From Mycolicibacterium sp. S2-37 (GTDB lineage: Bacteria > Actinomycetota > Actinomycetes > Mycobacteriales > Mycobacteriaceae), in NCBI RefSeq assembly GCF_017352375.1, contig NZ_JAFEVR010000008.1, forward strand, positions 248,001 through 312,000: a DNA stretch of 64,000 nucleotides, written 5' to 3'. The position numbers were made by a program, and so were the translations under genes. The notes under the pieces are model-generated. The model saw only the letters and a list, made by a program, of their open reading frames with translations, searched no databases and was not told the DNA's origin. Shown here piece after piece: positions 61,396 through 64,000 of this stretch (its first letter is position 1; each line of letters begins with the position of its first letter).

Positions 61396-62328
61396 ATGAA
61401 GGCAGTGCGTTACGACCGTTACGGCGAAGCCGACGTCCTGGAGTACGGCGAGGCGCCACGCCCCGTGCCCGCGGCGGGTCAGGTTCTCATCCGGGTGGCC
61501 GGGACGTCGTTCAACCCGGTCGATGCCGGCATTCGGGGCGGCTATCTGTCCGAGGTGTTCGCGATCAGCTTTCCGCACACGCCGGGAATCGATGTCGCGG
61601 GCACCATCGTCGAGGTCGGCGACGGGGTCGCGGGATGGAATATCGGCGATGCGGTCGTGGGATTCCTGCCGATGACCGCCGACGGGGCCGCCGCCGAGTA
61701 CGTGCGTGCGCCTGCCGAGGTGCTCGCGGCGGCGCCGCAGTCGGTGCCCCTCGCCGACGCCGCTGCGCTCCCGACGGTCGGCTTGACCGCATGGCAGGCG
61801 TTGTTCGAGATCGCCGAGCTGCGGGTCGGGCAGACGGTGCTGATCAACGGGGCAGGCGGTGCGGTCGGCGGCTACGCGGTCCAACTGGCCAAGGAAGCCG
61901 GCGCCGTCGTCACCGCTACCGCGAAGCCCCGCGACGCGGACCGCCTGCGCCGACACGGCGCCGACCAGATCGTCGACTACATCGACTATGCGGCCACGCC
62001 GCTGATCGGCGGACAGCGGTTCGATGTGGTGCTCAACCTGGTGAGCACGACGCCGGAGCAGACCGCCGCTCTCGCCGAAATCGTCGCCGACGGCGGCTGG
62101 TCCGTGGGCACCATGACATCGGCGCAGGAGGATCCGACCAGGGGCGTGCGTGCGACGCGGGTCTTCGTCCACAGCGACGCCGGCCAGCTGGCCGGTCTGG
62201 TCGGGCGCGTCGACGCCCGCGAGCTGACGATCGACGTCGCCGATCGTCGCCCGCTGTCCGAGACCGCCGCGGTGCACGCGGATGCCGACGCCGGCCGTCT
62301 GGCGGGCAAGACGATCCTGGTGCCCTGA
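61396..62328 (+). CDS. Zinc-free NADPH:quinone oxidoreductase-type MDR protein
   Basis: 310 residues from ATG 61396, preceded by GAGGAG. MKAVRYDRYGEADVLEYGEA begins the medium-chain dehydrogenase/reductase fold; AGTSFNPVDAGIRGG replaces the zinc-ligand region, so it is of the zinc-free quinone reductase class; NGAGGAVGGYAVQLAKEAGA near residue 150 binds NADPH. It likely reduces quinones or other electrophiles. The three palindromes upstream and the divergent MarR gene suggest inducible expression. Confidence 0.9.
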   Translation: MKAVRYDRYGEADVLEYGEAPRPVPAAGQVLIRVAGTSFNPVDAGIRGGYLSEVFAISFPHTPGIDVAGTIVEVGDGVAGWNIGDAVVGFLPMTADGAAAEYVRAPAEVLAAAPQSVPLADAAALPTVGLTAWQALFEIAELRVGQTVLINGAGGAVGGYAVQLAKEAGAVVTATAKPRDADRLRRHGADQIVDYIDYAATPLIGGQRFDVVLNLVSTTPEQTAALAEIVADGGWSVGTMTSAQEDPTRGVRATRVFVHSDAGQLAGLVGRVDARELTIDVADRRPLSETAAVHADADAGRLAGKTILVP

Positions 62329-62396
62329 CGGGGCCGATTCCTTCAGACACTCCGCTGTCCCGCCGGATGGTCCGGCGGGACAGCGGTGTCCGGTGT

Positions 62397-63779
62397 TCAG
62401 TCGGTGCTGGAGCCGCGCGCCTGAGCGCCCGAGGCTGGGGTCAGCCGGCTCTCTTCGGTCAGCACCGCGTCGATCTCGTCGAGTTCGAGGTGCCTGCGAT
62501 CCTTCGCGAAGGAGATGGCGACCATCGCCACCACGGTGGTCAGAATCGCGAAGCCGGTGACCATCCACAGCGACCCGTCGGCCCACAACACCATCGCGCT
62601 GGCGAGCGCCGGGGTGAAGCTGGCCAGCAGGATCGATGCCATCTGGTAGCCGATCGATATGCCGGAATACCGCACCGCGGTGGGGAACAGCTCGCAGTAC
62701 AGGGCGGGCAGCGGCGCGTAGACCATGGCATGACCCAACGCCAGGAAGATCGTGACGCCGACGATGATGCCCCAGAGCTGGCCGGTGTGTACCAGCGCGA
62801 AGATCGGCCACGTCGTGACCACGATGATCGCACCGCCGATGAGGAACGTCCTGACCCGGCCGATGCGGTCGGAGAGTCTGCCGAAGACCGGAATCATGAT
62901 GATGTTCGCCGTCGCGCCGACCATCGAGGCGATCAGCCCGTAGGACCGCGGCGCATCGAGGGTGGTCGTGACATAGGAGAGCACGAAAGTCGTGAACAGG
63001 TAATAGTTTCCGGCCTCGGCGAAGCGCCCGAAGATCGCGATCAGCAGCGAGCGCTTGTGGTCGCGGAACAGCACCACCGCGGGCGCCTTGCGCTTCTCGA
63101 TCTCCGCCTCCATCTTGGCCTTCTCCTCCAGGAACGCCGGGCTCTCGGCGGCCCGCAGCCGGATGTAGAGGCCGACGAACGCCAGCACGATCGCCAGTAG
63201 GAACGGAACACGCCAGCCCCACTCGTCGAAGCCGTCCCCGGAGATCCACGACGACAGCGAGACCGTGGCGGTGCCGAGCAGCAGGCCGGCCGACACACCG
63301 ATCTGCGGCCACGATCCGAATAGGCCGCGTTTCTCGCGAGGGGCGTTCTCCACAGCGATGATCGCCGCGCCGCCCCACTCACCGCCGACGGCGAAGCCCT
63401 GCGCCAGGCGCAGCACACACAGCAAAAGCGGTGCGGCGACGCCGATCTGAGCGTAGGTAGGCAGGAAACCGATCGCCGCCGTCGCCACGGTCATGATCGA
63501 GAACGTCATGATCAGCGTGGCCTTCCGGCCGATCCGATCACCGAGGTGGCCGGACACGAAGGCGCCGACGGGGCGGGCCAGGAAGCCGACACCGAAGGTC
63601 GCCAGCGAGACGATCTGGCCGACGGCTCCTGGCAGGTTGGGAAAGAACAGGTTGCCGAAGACGAGCGCTGCGGCGGTGCCGTAGATCGTGTACTCGTACC
63701 ACTCGACGATGGCGCCGATGGTTCCGGACTGCACGGATCGCCGGCGGAGTTGCTCCGGCGTCAAGGTGGCGGTGGCCAT
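62397..63779 (-). CDS. MFS transporter, metabolite:H+ symporter (MHS) family, second copy
   Basis: 460 residues from ATG 63779 with CGGAGAA upstream. GAIVEWYEYTIYGTAAALVF opens the protein, with the MHS signature; GHLGDRIGRKATLIM is loop 2-3, and FAVGGEWGGAAIIAVENAP lies in helix 5. About 12 membrane segments. It is of the same family as the transporter near 15 kb but clearly diverged. It follows the SDR gene on the minus strand by 50 bases, so the two may form one uptake-and-oxidation unit. Confidence 0.88.
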   Translation of the reverse strand: MATATLTPEQLRRRSVQSGTIGAIVEWYEYTIYGTAAALVFGNLFFPNLPGAVGQIVSLATFGVGFLARPVGAFVSGHLGDRIGRKATLIMTFSIMTVATAAIGFLPTYAQIGVAAPLLLCVLRLAQGFAVGGEWGGAAIIAVENAPREKRGLFGSWPQIGVSAGLLLGTATVSLSSWISGDGFDEWGWRVPFLLAIVLAFVGLYIRLRAAESPAFLEEKAKMEAEIEKRKAPAVVLFRDHKRSLLIAIFGRFAEAGNYYLFTTFVLSYVTTTLDAPRSYGLIASMVGATANIIMIPVFGRLSDRIGRVRTFLIGGAIIVVTTWPIFALVHTGQLWGIIVGVTIFLALGHAMVYAPLPALYCELFPTAVRYSGISIGYQMASILLASFTPALASAMVLWADGSLWMVTGFAILTTVVAMVAISFAKDRRHLELDEIDAVLTEESRLTPASGAQARGSSTD

Positions 63780-63828
63780 GATTCTCCGATCGGATGGTGC
63801 TGAGGTTTCTGGTGGTTGGCGGTCCGTG

Positions 63829-64000
63829 TCAGCGGATGGTGTATCCGCCGTCGATGGCGATGGTGTGGCCGGTGATGAGGCCGGCGGCGTCGCTGAGCAG
63901 GAAGAGCACCGCACCGACGATGTCCTCGGGTTCTCCGAAGCGGCCGGCGGGGATACGGGACAGCAATTCACCGGCCCAGTCCGGACGGCTCAGCGTCGAT
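63829..64000 (-). CDS. SDR-family oxidoreductase, C-terminal end (cut by window end)
   Basis: The last 56 or so codons of a classical short-chain dehydrogenase. IPAGRFGEPEDIVGAVLFLL and ITGHTIAIDGGYTIR before the stop are the standard SDR C-terminal motifs. The rest of the gene lies beyond the window. It precedes the MHS transporter on the same strand with a 49-base gap and is probably cotranscribed with it. Confidence 0.88.
   Translation of the reverse strand, partial: STLSRPDWAGELLSRIPAGRFGEPEDIVGAVLFLLSDAAGLITGHTIAIDGGYTIR

Noticed and set aside
60984..63200. Long plus-strand frame of 738 codons across MarR, oxidoreductase and MHS genes
   Set aside because: It crosses a regulatory region and three recognised genes on both strands, and the translation is Arg-rich and repetitive.
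61354..63378. Long minus-strand frame of 674 codons
   Set aside because: Runs through the oxidoreductase gene on the wrong strand and through the MHS gene in the wrong frame.
1..64000. CRISPR arrays, tRNA or rRNA genes, intact insertion sequences
   Set aside because: No regularly spaced repeats, cloverleaf-like sequence, rRNA-like stretch or complete transposase with terminal inverted repeats was found by reading.

Overview
This window is from a high-GC actinobacterium, almost certainly a rapidly growing Mycobacterium (Mycolicibacterium). The evidence is two tandem mycolic-acid-type methyltransferases, mycothiol- and F420-linked enzyme families, a VapBC pair, a Rv2525c-like Tat-exported protein, DUF5994 and MpaB-family genes, many GTG starts and frequent ATGA stop/start overlaps. 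Names are assigned from family resemblance and motifs read in the sequence; no database search was run.

Region 1 (1-15.9 kb) is a catabolic cluster. It holds a two-subunit CoA-transferase (subunit A cut by the window edge), a three-subunit xanthine-dehydrogenase-type molybdenum hydroxylase, a CoxG-like protein, XdhC, pyruvate carboxylase, a PucR regulator, an F420:NADP reductase-like protein, RidA, a nucleoside hydrolase and an MHS-family transporter. The mix suggests oxidation of an N-heterocycle or purine/pyridine-like compound followed by CoA-dependent cleavage; the substrate cannot be read from sequence.

Region 2 (15.9-24 kb) is an accessory island. Decayed gene remnants and one small gene precede jetABC, a Wadjet/Ept-type SMC condensin operon. 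The nuclease gene jetD is not where it is normally found. A CdiI-family immunity-like gene and a broken copy of a second one lie there instead.

Region 3 (24-34.2 kb) has a Pro/Thr-rich DUF7159-type membrane protein divergent from a polytopic membrane protein, a vapBC module with a probable leaderless promoter, a ThrE-type exporter, polyphosphate kinase 2, a Tat-exported DUF1906 protein, and a three-gene operon of a mycothiol-dependent-enzyme-family protein, a DsbA-like protein and a lipoprotein serine hydrolase.

Region 4 (34.3-45.7 kb) has a divergent GTP cyclohydrolase I, a DHA2 exporter and a RibD-C reductase in one tight operon; a GT4 / alpha-alpha barrel / GH130 glycan operon; several small genes; two DUF5994 paralogues; an MpaB-family oxygenase and a Ddn-like protein. 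Region 5 (45.8-53.3 kb) has the two mycolate-type methyltransferases, an NmrA-like protein, a large LuxR regulator, two small membrane proteins and an SDR.

Region 6 (53.3-64 kb) is rich in regulation: a ketoacyl-synthase homologue with its catalytic Cys replaced by Asp lies directly behind a Ser/Thr kinase fused to a solute-binding domain; then two MarR regulators, a second large LuxR regulator, a DUF4242-like protein, a quinone oxidoreductase with three palindromic MarR-type operators upstream, a second MHS transporter and the end of an SDR. No rRNA, tRNA, CRISPR array or intact insertion sequence was recognised.
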